Of a DNA stretch of 41,015 nt, positions 7,816-16,329 are shown in pieces. The position numbers and the translations under genes are program-made. The notes under the pieces were generated by a model that was not told where the DNA came from, ran no database searches, and was given only the letters and a program-made list of their open reading frames with translations. This DNA is from Deltaproteobacteria bacterium (GTDB lineage Bacteria > Desulfobacterota > Desulfuromonadia > Desulfuromonadales > Geopsychrobacteraceae). The stretch covers positions 1 through 41,015 of the forward strand of contig JAJRQB010000150.1 of NCBI GenBank assembly GCA_024280485.1. The letters are read 5' to 3'. Positions within the stretch are counted from its first letter, which is position 1. The number at the start of each line of letters is the position of its first letter.

Positions 7816-9096
7816 ATGCCGAAGTCACAAAACAAATCTGCAGCTTCAGAAAATTCTTTGTCGTCGGTCGTACTGCCACGAGCCGAGCATTCGATCTCGC
7901 GGAACCAGATTGATGAGCATGCGCTGAAGGTGCTCTATCGCCTCAACCGACAGGGACACCTGGCTTATCTGGTCGGGGGGAGTGTTCGCGACCTGCTGCT
8001 TGGGCGGACGCCTAAGGATTTTGATGTCGGTACCGATGCGACTCCTAATCAGGTCAAGTCACTTTTTAAAAATTGTTTCCTGATCGGTCGGCGTTTCCGT
8101 CTGGCACATATTCGGTTTCGCGGCAACCTGCTGGTTGAGGTCGCGACCTTTCGCCGCAACCCAGCTGAAGATGAGATGCCAGAGAATGAAGATGATCATT
8201 TTCACTTTGTGCAGAATGTTTTTGGCAGCGAACGGGAAGATGCCTACCGCCGCGACTTTACGATCAACGCCCTTTTTTATAATATCGATGATTTTTCGGT
8301 CATTGATCATGTCGGCGGTTTAAAGGATCTCGAAGAGCGGATCTTGCGCATGATCGGCGATCCCCTGATTCGCTTTGAAGAAGATCCGGTGCGGATGTTG
8401 CGGGCGTTGGAATTTTCTGCGCGCCTCGATTTCGCAATCGATGATGAGATCATCTCTGCGATCGACCAGCGCCGGCATCTGCTCTCAGGCGCCTCAAGTG
8501 CGCGCTTGCGTGAAGAAATTATGGAACTGTTCCGTCATCAGGTGGCCGGGCAGGTCTGTGAAATGGCTCTACGTTACGGCTTGCTCGATCAGCTCTTTGC
8601 CGAGATCCCCTTTCTGCCGCAAACATTCGAATTATTGAAACTGATAGATCAACGCACTGCAGAGGGTAAGCCGATCCGTGAGAGTCTCGCCCTTGCTGGC
8701 CTGGTTCTTCCGGCATTTTTTGAACGCTGTCCGGCTGAGCGCAGCCTGCATATCAACGACGCTCTGACGGTGGCTGATAAGTTGTTGCGTCCTCATTGTC
8801 TGCACTACAGTATTGCTCAGGGGATTCGGTGCGAGGCGCGTGATCTGTTGCTCGGTTGTTTTCGTCTGGCACGGGGTCGTGGCTTGAAAGGTGAGTCCCG
8901 TTTTTTGCGGCACCCCTTTACCCCCATGATATTTGAATTTTTTGCCCTCTGGTGCCAGATCGATCACAGCTTGAATGATACCTATGCTCTCTGGCAGGGC
9001 GCGCTCGATTCTGAGTCGAACCCGGACACCGGGGAACGTAAAAGTCCGCGTCGCAGACGGCGTCGTCCGCGCCGTAAAGCTGCCATGCAGGTATAA
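7816..9096 (+). CDS. pcnB: Poly(A) polymerase PcnB (class II nucleotidyltransferase)
   Basis: A polynucleotide adenylyltransferase that adds 3' poly(A) tails to RNA and so promotes decay. The class II nucleotidyltransferase signature is complete: LVGGSVRDLLLG (52-63), then D68 and D70 in KDFDVGTDA as metal ligands. The GRRFRLAHI segment (91-99) is the pattern that separates bacterial poly(A) polymerases from CCA-adding enzymes. A very basic tail (RRRRRRPRRK) is like the RNA-binding tail of E. coli PAP I. Length is 426 aa. It starts a plus-strand group with miaA 15 bases downstream. A CCA-adding role is less likely but not excluded by sequence alone. Confidence 0.92.
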   Translation: MPKSQNKSAASENSLSSVVLPRAEHSISRNQIDEHALKVLYRLNRQGHLAYLVGGSVRDLLLGRTPKDFDVGTDATPNQVKSLFKNCFLIGRRFRLAHIRFRGNLLVEVATFRRNPAEDEMPENEDDHFHFVQNVFGSEREDAYRRDFTINALFYNIDDFSVIDHVGGLKDLEERILRMIGDPLIRFEEDPVRMLRALEFSARLDFAIDDEIISAIDQRRHLLSGASSARLREEIMELFRHQVAGQVCEMALRYGLLDQLFAEIPFLPQTFELLKLIDQRTAEGKPIRESLALAGLVLPAFFERCPAERSLHINDALTVADKLLRPHCLHYSIAQGIRCEARDLLLGCFRLARGRGLKGESRFLRHPFTPMIFEFFALWCQIDHSLNDTYALWQGALDSESNPDTGERKSPRRRRRRPRRKAAMQV

Positions 9097-9111
9097 TCCG
9101 GATCTGGTTTT

Positions 9112-10029
9112 ATGTTCACTAATCATCAAACATTTGATTTAATGGTGATTCTCGGTGCGACTGCCGGTGGCAAGACAGCGCTCGCAGTTCAGGCTGCGCG
9201 TCGCATGAATGCCGAAATTATCTCTGCTGATTCTCGTCAGGTTTATCGTGGCATGGATCTAGGCACCGGCAAAGATCTGGTTGAATATGGCGACATCCCC
9301 TACCATCTGATCGATATTTCCGAACCCGGCACTGAATACAACGTCTTCAACTTTCAGCGCGACTGTTTTGCCGCTATTGCTCGAGTTTCTGCGCGTGGCA
9401 ATCTACCGCTTATTTGTGGTGGCACCGGAATGTATCTTGATTCAGTTCTGCGTGGTTACAGACTCGTCGAAGTCCCTGAAAACCCTCAGCTGAGAGCAGA
9501 ATTGGCGCTGCTGTCTGATGAGCAGTTACAGACCCGTTTGACGGACTTGAAACCCCTTCAACACAATCGCACTGACCTTGATGATCGAGATCGCCTCATC
9601 CGTGCACTTGAAATCGCAACAGGTGAATTAACCTCTGACGCGCCCCTTCTCCCTGAAATTAGGCCCCTTGTTTTTGGATTGCGCTGGCCACGTGAAATCT
9701 TGCGACAGCGGATCGCTCTGCGCCTGCAGCAACGTTTCGATGAAGGGATGATCGATGAAGTGCAGCGATTGTATGATGAGGGTGTCCCTTGGGAAAAACT
9801 GGAGTTCTACGGTCTGGAATATCGTCTGATAGCTCAGCATCTGCAGGGCCATCTGAACCATAAAGATATGACCATGAAACTTCGAAACGCAATCTGTCTG
9901 TTTGCCAAGCGTCAGGAGAATTTCTTTCGCCGGATGGAGAAGCAGGGGGTGGATATCCTTTGGCTGGACGGCCAGGGGGATGCCTTTGGCGAGCTGTGTC
10001 GGCTGCTGAATGCCGCGCTGAAGGACTGA
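9112..10029 (+). CDS. miaA: tRNA dimethylallyltransferase, MiaA family
   Basis: MiaA transfers an isoprenyl group to N6 of A37 in tRNAs reading UNN codons. The P-loop is GATAGGKT (15-22), a variant of the usual GPTASGKT. The ISADSRQVYRGMDLGT segment, CGGTGMYLDS, the LIRALEI helix and the FAKRQENFFRRM tRNA-binding motif all follow in order. The segment after MDLGT (GKDLVEYGDIPYH) differs from the common AKP form, so this could be the second, divergent MiaA paralogue found in some Desulfuromonadales. Length is 305 aa. No strong ribosome binding site precedes the ATG. It lies between pcnB and a glycosyltransferase gene, suggesting cotranscription. Confidence 0.9.
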   Translation: MFTNHQTFDLMVILGATAGGKTALAVQAARRMNAEIISADSRQVYRGMDLGTGKDLVEYGDIPYHLIDISEPGTEYNVFNFQRDCFAAIARVSARGNLPLICGGTGMYLDSVLRGYRLVEVPENPQLRAELALLSDEQLQTRLTDLKPLQHNRTDLDDRDRLIRALEIATGELTSDAPLLPEIRPLVFGLRWPREILRQRIALRLQQRFDEGMIDEVQRLYDEGVPWEKLEFYGLEYRLIAQHLQGHLNHKDMTMKLRNAICLFAKRQENFFRRMEKQGVDILWLDGQGDAFGELCRLLNAALKD

Positions 10030-10033
10030 GGCG

Positions 10034-11287
10034 ATGCGCGCCCGAAAAAACGCAAAATATCTGCGCACCCGCGCCAGCACCTCCCCCTGGCAGCTTGAAT
10101 CCTGCGCCCGCGCCGATTTCAAGGCCACCATTGTTATCCCTGCCCTTGCCGAACACAACAGTCTGTTTAAGACCCTTGCGACGTTGAGCCAAAATCCGCC
10201 CGCACTGCTGGCGCAGACTCTGATTGTCATCGTGGTGAATAATCGGGTCGCCGCGTCCCTGGCACAGAAGTCTGACAATCAACAGCTCCTGAGCTGGTTG
10301 CGCGCCAGGCCCTGCCCGCAACTGAATCTCAGCTGGGTCGATGCCGGCAGTGCCGGGCTTGAACTCGCGGCCAAGGATGGGGTCGGACTGGCACGAAAAA
10401 TCGGTTTCGATCTGGCTCTGACGCGGCTCGACTGGTCTGGAGAGCCGCTGCTGGTCTCGCTGGATGCCGATGCCTTGGTCGATCCGGATTATCTGGGTGC
10501 AATCTTTAGCCACTTTGCTGCTGATGAAGCGGCCGGGGCCTATCTGCCGTTCCGTCATCAGTCCGCGGAGACTCAGGGCCAGGAAGCCGCGATCCGTAGT
10601 TACGAACTCTACCTGCGCAGTTATCTCTTCGGCCTGCAGTGGGTGGGGTCTCCCTATGCCTTTATCAGCATCGGCAGCGCGCTGGCCTGTCGCGCCGGTA
10701 GTTATGTGGACATCGGCGGGATGAAGCGCCGGCAGGCGGGGGAGGATTTCTATTTTTTGCAGCAGCTGGTTAAGCAGGGCAAGGTCGGTCCTCTCGGTGG
10801 CACGGTGGTCCGCCCCTCGGCGCGCTTCTCGAGCCGGGTGCCATTCGGTACCGGCCGCGCAGTGCAGTCCGAGGTCGAAACCGGCGCGCGGCTCTACCGC
10901 TTCGTGTCGGCGGACTCCTTCCGTATTCTCAAGGTCTGGCAGGAGTTCGTAGCGGAAAACCTGCAGGCTTCCGCAGCAGAACTTGTACGACAGGCAGTGG
11001 AAATCTCCCCACTGTTGGGGGCGTTTTTGGCTGAGCTTGATTTTAGTATGACCTGGGAGAAGCTGCAGGCAAATTTCAGTTCGGCGCAGTTATTGGCGGC
11101 CTGGCACAACTGGTTCGATGGCTTGCGTACGCGCCAGCTGTTGAGCCGCCTGGAAGAGCTTTTCCCGGCGCGCGACCCTGAATTGTTAGTAGCGGAGCTG
11201 CTCACCCTGGGGGGGCAGCCAGGACATGAAACCTGTACTGCGCAGTTACAACTGCTTGAACGTCTGCAGGCGGTACCTGCGGGATGA
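10034..11287 (+). CDS. Glycosyltransferase, family 2-like (GT-A fold)
   Basis: A 417-residue soluble protein with GT-A features: an N-terminal ATIVIPALAE strand with a following VVNN segment, a DAD motif (144-146 in SLDADALVDP) that would bind the nucleotide-sugar metal, and GEDFYFLQQL (E237, D238) as the probable catalytic-base region. No transmembrane helix is apparent. The C-terminal ~120 residues are helical and match no family I recognise. It begins four bases after the miaA stop and its codons are visibly G/C-rich compared with neighbours. Donor and acceptor cannot be deduced. No other envelope or polysaccharide genes are nearby to suggest a pathway. Confidence 0.78.
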   Translation: MRARKNAKYLRTRASTSPWQLESCARADFKATIVIPALAEHNSLFKTLATLSQNPPALLAQTLIVIVVNNRVAASLAQKSDNQQLLSWLRARPCPQLNLSWVDAGSAGLELAAKDGVGLARKIGFDLALTRLDWSGEPLLVSLDADALVDPDYLGAIFSHFAADEAAGAYLPFRHQSAETQGQEAAIRSYELYLRSYLFGLQWVGSPYAFISIGSALACRAGSYVDIGGMKRRQAGEDFYFLQQLVKQGKVGPLGGTVVRPSARFSSRVPFGTGRAVQSEVETGARLYRFVSADSFRILKVWQEFVAENLQASAAELVRQAVEISPLLGAFLAELDFSMTWEKLQANFSSAQLLAAWHNWFDGLRTRQLLSRLEELFPARDPELLVAELLTLGGQPGHETCTAQLQLLERLQAVPAG

Positions 11288-11303
11288 GGAAGGAACTGTG
11301 AGG

Positions 11304-11757
11304 ATGAGTCGACCTCTGCATGCGTTAATCGTCAGTGTTCTGGTGCGTGATGCGGACCAGCGGGTGCTGCTGATCAAGCATCCGCAGCACCCGCTGGGAA
11401 CTGCCACAGGGGCATGTTGAGCATGGTGAAGATCTCTTTGCTGCCGCTGGCAGGGAAGTGCTTGAAGAGTCTGGTTACGAGATCGAGATCGAGCGCTTGA
11501 TCGCGATCTTTTCCAAGCTTGAGCCCGAACCTTCGTCCGCAATTTTCGGCTTCTTGGCACGGCTGACAGGTGGTGAGGCTAGAACCAGTGACGAGAGCCT
11601 GGAAGCCGGCTGGTTCGCTGAGAGATTGGCTCGCGAGATGCCCGAACATTCGGTCAATTGTGAACGTCTGCGGCGGATGTTGCAGCAGAAGTCCGGCGTC
11701 GGATATTTCAGCTACCGCATGTCGCCCTTTGAGTTCATTCAGCAAAATGATTTCTGA
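11304..11757 (+). pseudogene. Nudix hydrolase gene with a frameshift before the Nudix box
   Basis: The frame from ATG 11304 encodes a typical Nudix start (LIVSVLVRDADQRVLLIKHP) and then stops at 11418-11420. Shifting frame near 11393-11396 continues the family sequence without a break: WELPQGH, then a perfect Nudix box GX5EX7REUXEEXGU (encoded from about 11412), to a stop at 11755-11757. Together they would make a protein of about 150 aa, normal for the family, which hydrolyses nucleoside diphosphates linked to another group. Because both halves look unmutated, the lesion is either very recent or a sequencing error. If real, the product is inactive since the catalytic box is not translated. 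Substrate unknown. Confidence 0.85.
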
Positions 11758-12082
11758 ATAAGCAGGCTGTCGGGTGAGCTTCCCTTTCGCTTGAACCGGT
11801 CTGCTGCTGCCTGATTCCGTCAGCAATGGCGGCAGCATTCACTGCGCGAGTTATCACCTGGTGGTCTCAGACAGAGAGAGATCACACGTTGTCCTGTCCC
11901 CTTCGCTTCCTTCCCGTAATTTCCCCGCTTCACGCAATCTAGCGGTTCGAGATGACGCCCACGCTGTAAATTCTTTTAGGCTGCGTATAAAGAACTCTTC
12001 TATCCGCGCGCACTAACGCCAGACAAAAAATGTTAGTGCTGCCAATTATCTTTTGTTAATGTGATATGGTTACTTATTGATA
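11758..12082. other. Intergenic region upstream of the second signalling block
   Basis: These 325 bases contain no credible gene. An inverted repeat GCTGCTGCC (11803-11811) and GGCGGCAGC (11828-11836) could form a nine-pair stem with one wobble, but no T-run follows, so it is a weak terminator candidate for the pcnB-Nudix group. The last ~80 bases turn A/T-rich and contain the inverted repeat listed separately at 12010-12039. The promoter for the downstream operon is presumably here, but no convincing -35/-10 pair could be picked. Confidence 0.45.
12010..12039. promoter_or_regulatory. Inverted repeat, possible operator
   Basis: GCACTAAC at 12010-12017 and its exact complement GTTAGTGC at 12032-12039 are separated by 14 bases, including a run of A. 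It lies 43 bases before the first gene of the HDOD/kinase block. The eight-base perfect arms and one-and-a-half-turn spacing suit a dimeric repressor or activator site. A weak hairpin in RNA is the alternative. No known regulator motif was recognised. Confidence 0.35.
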
Positions 12083-12451
12083 ATGGAAATAAGTCGAAAC
12101 AGGGAGAGCGGCGTTTTGGGAAAATTGCATATTGATCAAGTAACTTCAGGGATGGTTCTGGCCGGTGAGGTGACCGGGCGGAATGGCCGCCTACTTTTGG
12201 CAGCAGGGGTAGAGCTGACTGCTGGCCACCTCACCATTCTGCAGACCTGGGGAATTCGGGAGGTCGATATTGAGGGAGTCGGAGAAGAGGGCGGGGTGGG
12301 TATCGCCTCGCTTCCGTTAGAGATCACCCCTGAGCAACGGGATCAGGCTATGGCGGAGCTGTTGCCATTCTTCAGACATGCAGATCTCGAACAGCCGGCG
12401 ATGAACGAACTCCTGCGCATGGCTGCAATCAGGCAGGTGCGACATGGCTGA
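12083..12451 (+). CDS. Small hypothetical protein, partner of downstream HDOD protein
   Basis: A 122-residue cytoplasmic protein without transmembrane segments. The central part (KLHIDQVTSGMVLAGEVTGRNGRLLLAAGVELTAGHLTIL, about 14-53) looks like the small beta-rich domain that often stands in front of HD-GYP or HDOD proteins in deltaproteobacteria (MxLAxDVxDxxGRLLLxxGxxLT pattern). The ATG at 12083 is used; an in-frame TTG about 30 bases downstream, preceded by GGGAGAG, is a possible alternative start. Its end overlaps the next gene by eight bases, so the two products are probably made together. It may be an accessory domain of the HDOD protein encoded as a separate chain; this is an inference. 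Confidence 0.65.
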   Translation: MEISRNRESGVLGKLHIDQVTSGMVLAGEVTGRNGRLLLAAGVELTAGHLTILQTWGIREVDIEGVGEEGGVGIASLPLEITPEQRDQAMAELLPFFRHADLEQPAMNELLRMAAIRQVRHG

Positions 12452-13310
12452 GTTGACCCCTCCATTCACCGTGGGACGGATCTTGGACCGTACCCGAACG
12501 GTCTGTTCACCACCGTTTATCTACAGCCGGCTCAATGAAGCAATCAGCCATCCCCAGACCTCGATCAAGGAGATCGCGCAGATCATCAACGAGGATCAAG
12601 GACTGACCGTGCGGCTGCTGAAGCTGGCCAACAGCCCGTTATTCGGTTACTTCTCCAAGGTTGATACGATCAGTCGGGCCGTGACCATTGTCGGGACTCA
12701 GCAGTTACGTGACCTGGCTCTGGCAGCTTCAGTTATGGGTGTGTTTAAAGGCATCCCGCAAGAGCTGATGAACATGTCGGCGTTTTGGCGCCACAGTGTC
12801 GCCTGCGGGATTTTCTCGCGCAATCTGGCGGTCTATTTGCGCGAGTCGAATGTCGAACGCTTCTTCGTTGCCGGAATTCTCCATGACCTGGGACAGCTGG
12901 TAATGTGCACCACGATCCCCGAGACGGTCGCCAGGCTTCTCGAGTTGAGTCGCAGCAAGCAGGAACTTCACCATCTGACCGAGCGGCAGGAACTCGGCTT
13001 TGATCATGCCGAGCTGGGTGGAGCCTTACTGAATGCCTGGAAGCTGCCGATCAATATTGCTGAGCCGGTGGCTGCGCACCATTCCCCTGATGCTGCCAGA
13101 AAATTCCCCTTGGAAGCGGCAGTTGTTCATCTGGCCGATATCTTTTGTCAGGCGATGAAATTCGGCTTCAGCGGCGAGTTGTACGTCTCGCCGTTGCACG
13201 CAAAAGCCTGGGAGAGGTTAGGGATTCCGGTCAATATGCTGGAGACCATCGTCCAGCAGTCCGAGCCACAGATTGAAGAGGTCTTCTCGATCCTGGCGGA
13301 GGATCAATGA
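12444..13310 (+). CDS. HDOD domain signalling protein
   Basis: A 288-aa HDOD protein. Segments typical of the fold are [25 protein letters not shown] near the N-terminus, [10 protein letters not shown] in the middle, and ILHDLGQL with H147/D148 retained. [19 protein letters not shown] helix and an AHHSP segment follow. Enzymatic activity is not expected for the family. The start overlaps the preceding small gene, and its stop overlaps the start of the hybrid kinase gene, so the three are likely one translational unit. This suggests the HDOD protein works upstream or downstream of that kinase. No receiver or GGDEF domain is attached. Confidence 0.88.
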   Translation: MAELTPPFTVGRILDRTRTVCSPPFIYSRLNEAISHPQTSIKEIAQIINEDQGLTVRLLKLANSPLFGYFSKVDTISRAVTIVGTQQLRDLALAASVMGVFKGIPQELMNMSAFWRHSVACGIFSRNLAVYLRESNVERFFVAGILHDLGQLVMCTTIPETVARLLELSRSKQELHHLTERQELGFDHAELGGALLNAWKLPINIAEPVAAHHSPDAARKFPLEAAVVHLADIFCQAMKFGFSGELYVSPLHAKAWERLGIPVNMLETIVQQSEPQIEEVFSILAEDQ

Positions 13311-15883
13311 TGAGCTTGGCTCCTGAACTCTCCGCTGATTTTTTGCTGCAGCGCGTCGAATATCTGGAAGAGTGCAATCGGCGCTACACGGCGATATTCG
13401 ACATGCTCGCCTCCAGTGGTGAATTTCAGGCAGAGCTGAGTAAGGCCAACGATGCCGCAACCATTTTCTACGCGACCCAGTACCAGGTCCAGCGGCTTCT
13501 CGACTGTGCGGCCGTCGGCTGTATGGAGGTTTTGGAAGACGGAAGTTTTCAGCTTGTGACCTGGCAGCCGGAAACCTGCCGTACGGAGTTGCAGTCTGAG
13601 ATCGAGGCAAAGATCAAAGACGGTACCTTCGCCTGGGCCCTGAACCGGAACCAGACGATCTGTGTCCCGCTTGAACGGCAGCGGACCATGATCCTGCAGG
13701 TGATCGAAACCAGTGCCAGGACCCGCGGGATGTTCGTCGCCATTCTTCCCGGTGAGGCTGCGCTGATCGATGCCGGAGCGCTCAGCGCTCTCTCTATCGT
13801 TCTGCAGATCTGCGCCTATGCTTTGGAAAATATCACCCTTTATGCTCTGTTGCGCGATCAGATGACAACTCTGGAAGAGCGGGTTCTTCAGCGGACCAGT
13901 GAGGTGGTGACGGCGCGCGATGAGGCAGAAGCAGCCAACCAGGCAAAGAGTGAATTTCTGGCCAACATGAGCCATGAAATCCGCACCCCGATGAACGGCA
14001 TTATCGGGATGAGTGGTCTGCTGCTGGATACCGATATGTCGGCCGAGCAACGCCGCTTTGCCGAGATGGTCCAGATGAGCGCCGACGGACTGCTGACCCT
14101 GATCAACGATATCCTCGATTTTTCAAAAATAGAGGCCGGAAAGCTGGAAGTGGAGCGCCTCGATTTCGATCTTTGGACCTTGCTCGAAGATTCTGCCGCC
14201 CTGCTTGCGTTACGCGCCAACGAAAAGAACCTTGAATTTGTTTGTGCCGCCGCTCCTGATGTGCCGGCCCTGCTGCGCGGCGATCCAGGCCGTCTGCGTC
14301 AAGTCCTGTTCAATCTGGCGGGGAATGCAATCAAGTTTACCGAAGCCGGTGAGGTCTCAATCCGGGTTGAGTTGGAATCGCGTGCCGAGCACTCGGTTCT
14401 GCTCCGTTTTCGCATTCGGGATACCGGAATCGGCATTCCGACTGACAAACAGACACTGCTTTTCAATAAATTCGCTCAAGTCGATTCCTCGATGTCGCGT
14501 AAGTTTGGCGGCACCGGGTTGGGTTTGGCGATCTCCAAGCGTCTGGTCGAGATGATGCACGGCAAGGTGGGCGTCACCAGCGCGGAGGGGCAGGGGGCAG
14601 AATTCTGGTTTACCGCCAGCTTTGATACGCAGCCAGCAGTCAGCGCCGAAAGCGCGCAAGCTCTCGTGCTTGCCGGGCTGCGGGTTCTGCTGGTGGACGA
14701 TAACGCCACCAGCCGCGAGGTGCTGGGCCAGTGGTGCGGCATGGCCGGAATCGAGGTGAGAGAGGTGGAAAACGGCATTGAAGCGCTTGAGGCGCTGTAT
14801 CAGGCGCGCGATGCCGGAACGCCTTTCGATTTGGCCCTCATCGACCGGGATATGCCCGGCATGAGCGGTGAGGTTCTGGGGCAGATGGTTCAGGCTGATG
14901 AAACCTTGGGCTCCACCCGCTCTCTGCTGTTGAGCTCTTCGGGGCAGGGGCGGACGAAAGAGCAATTGGCGAAGAGCGGTTTTGCCGGATGTTTGGGCAA
15001 GCCGGTGCGACCCTCGGAGCTGTTCCCCGGTCTGGTCGCAGTGCTGCAAGGAGAGGCTGTGCCGGACAGTGTACAATCTCAGGCTGGGCATGTGCGCATT
15101 AAGTGCGCCTATCCGGAGGCCCGGATTCTGCTGGCCGAGGACAATCTTACCAATCAGCAGGTTGCCATGGGGATTCTAGGCAAATTCGGTGTGCAGGTCG
15201 ATGTGGTCGACAACGGCATCGCGGCGCTAAAAGCCTTGGCCGATTCCCCTTACGATCTGGTGCTGATGGATGTACAGATGCCCGAGATGGACGGTATCGA
15301 GGCGACGCGGCAGATTCGTGCGCCCGCTACCCGAGTGCTGAATGACCAGATCCCGGTGATTGCCATGACAGCCCATGCGATGGCCAGCGACAAGGAGCGT
15401 TGTCTCGCGGCCGGTATGAACGATTACATTACGAAACCGGTAAACCCCGGAGTGCTCTGTGAAGTGGTGAATCTCTGGCTGGCGCAAGCGCAGGAGGGAG
15501 TGAACCCTGAATTTTCCCCCTCTGCGGCGCTTGATGCCGAAGTCTCGGCAGCGGTTTTTAACCGCACCGCTTTTTTGGCGCGCATGATGGACGATGCCGA
15601 ACTGGTCAATTTGATTACCGCCGAGTTCTTGAAGGATATGCCGACTCAGATCGGCACGCTGCGCTTACTGCTCGAACAGGGTGATGCGGTGGCGGCCGGG
15701 GAACAGGCGCATAAAATCAAGGGGGCGGCGGCTAATGTCGGGGGGGAGATTTTGTGGGAGCTTGCCCGCAAGATGGAATTTGCCGGAATGGCGACAGATC
15801 TTCAGACCCTTAAAGATTACCTGCCACAACTTGAGGCACAGTTTACGCGCCTGCAGACCGTTATGCTGTCAGTGAACATCTAA
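13307..15883 (+). CDS. Hybrid sensor histidine kinase (HisKA-HATPase-REC-REC-HPt)
   Basis: An 858-residue BarA-like phosphorelay kinase without membrane segments. Order: a ~180-residue N-terminal region that may be GAF-like, a coiled-coil linker (184-215), HisKA with H223 ([11 protein letters not shown]), HATPase (N340 box, DTGIGIP, GGTGLGL), REC1 (about 457-580, D513 in LIDRDMP, K565), REC2 (about 605-725, D655 in LMDVQMP, K710) and a C-terminal HPt with H802 ([10 protein letters not shown]). All phospho-acceptors look intact. Two ATGs lie side by side at 13307 and 13310 after a GGAGG; the second has better spacing. It overlaps the HDOD gene and is followed by a free receiver, a natural recipient for phosphate from the HPt. 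Confidence 0.93.
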   Translation: MMSLAPELSADFLLQRVEYLEECNRRYTAIFDMLASSGEFQAELSKANDAATIFYATQYQVQRLLDCAAVGCMEVLEDGSFQLVTWQPETCRTELQSEIEAKIKDGTFAWALNRNQTICVPLERQRTMILQVIETSARTRGMFVAILPGEAALIDAGALSALSIVLQICAYALENITLYALLRDQMTTLEERVLQRTSEVVTARDEAEAANQAKSEFLANMSHEIRTPMNGIIGMSGLLLDTDMSAEQRRFAEMVQMSADGLLTLINDILDFSKIEAGKLEVERLDFDLWTLLEDSAALLALRANEKNLEFVCAAAPDVPALLRGDPGRLRQVLFNLAGNAIKFTEAGEVSIRVELESRAEHSVLLRFRIRDTGIGIPTDKQTLLFNKFAQVDSSMSRKFGGTGLGLAISKRLVEMMHGKVGVTSAEGQGAEFWFTASFDTQPAVSAESAQALVLAGLRVLLVDDNATSREVLGQWCGMAGIEVREVENGIEALEALYQARDAGTPFDLALIDRDMPGMSGEVLGQMVQADETLGSTRSLLLSSSGQGRTKEQLAKSGFAGCLGKPVRPSELFPGLVAVLQGEAVPDSVQSQAGHVRIKCAYPEARILLAEDNLTNQQVAMGILGKFGVQVDVVDNGIAALKALADSPYDLVLMDVQMPEMDGIEATRQIRAPATRVLNDQIPVIAMTAHAMASDKERCLAAGMNDYITKPVNPGVLCEVVNLWLAQAQEGVNPEFSPSAALDAEVSAAVFNRTAFLARMMDDAELVNLITAEFLKDMPTQIGTLRLLLEQGDAVAAGEQAHKIKGAAANVGGEILWELARKMEFAGMATDLQTLKDYLPQLEAQFTRLQTVMLSVNI

Positions 15884-15906
15884 CGCACGAGATAGGGAGT
15901 GAGCAA

Positions 15907-16302
15907 ATGAAAACACTGATTGTCGATGATGAATTCACCAGCCGTTTGTTGATCCAGCAGATTTTGCAGGAGTTCGGCGAGATCCATATCGCGGTCAATG
16001 GCCATGAAGCGGTGGAGGCCGTGACCCTGGCTATTGATAACGGCGCGCCTTACGATCTGATCTATCTGGATATCGTGATGCCGGTGATGAATGGTGGGGA
16101 AGCCCTCAAGCAGATCCGCCAGCTTGAAAGCGCAGCCGGGCTCATCCCGCCGCACAGTGCGAGGATCATCATCGGCACCGGATTAAGCGATGGCAAGACA
16201 ATCATGGCGGCCTTCCGCGAGCAATGCGATGCTTATCTGGTCAAGCCGATTGAGCGTGCCAAACTGCTCAAATATCTGCATGATTTCAACCTGATTGACT
16301 AG
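15907..16302 (+). CDS. Single-domain response regulator
   Basis: A 131-residue receiver with acidic residues D7/D8, phospho-acceptor D55 (YLDIVMPVMNG), T91 in the beta-4 region and K113 in LVKPIE. No output domain is attached. GGGAG precedes the ATG with suitable spacing. It begins 23 bases after the hybrid kinase stop, so the HPt domain of that kinase is the likely phosphodonor. It is closer to the short receivers found with hybrid kinases than to flagellar CheY, since the loop after beta-4 is longer (LESAAGLIPPHSARIII insert). Confidence 0.9.
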   Translation: MKTLIVDDEFTSRLLIQQILQEFGEIHIAVNGHEAVEAVTLAIDNGAPYDLIYLDIVMPVMNGGEALKQIRQLESAAGLIPPHSARIIIGTGLSDGKTIMAAFREQCDAYLVKPIERAKLLKYLHDFNLID

Positions 16303-16329
16303 GAGCCTGCAGGGAAAAGTCTGATTTAT

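Noticed and set aside
9659-10558. 299-codon minus-strand frame over miaA and the glycosyltransferase
   Set aside because: Antisense to two genes with recognisable motifs, and it crosses their border, so it is not a gene.
11800-11840. Rho-independent terminator after the Nudix gene
   Set aside because: The nine-pair stem GCTGCTGCC/GGCGGCAGC has a 16-base loop and no T-run, so it is only mentioned within the intergenic entry.
11935-11980. tRNA-like T-arm (GGTTCGAGA)
   Set aside because: The flanking bases do not form a five-pair stem and no other tRNA arms are found nearby.
13304-14050. 248-codon minus-strand frame
   Set aside because: Shadow of the hybrid kinase gene in a G/C-rich stretch, where long antisense frames are expected.
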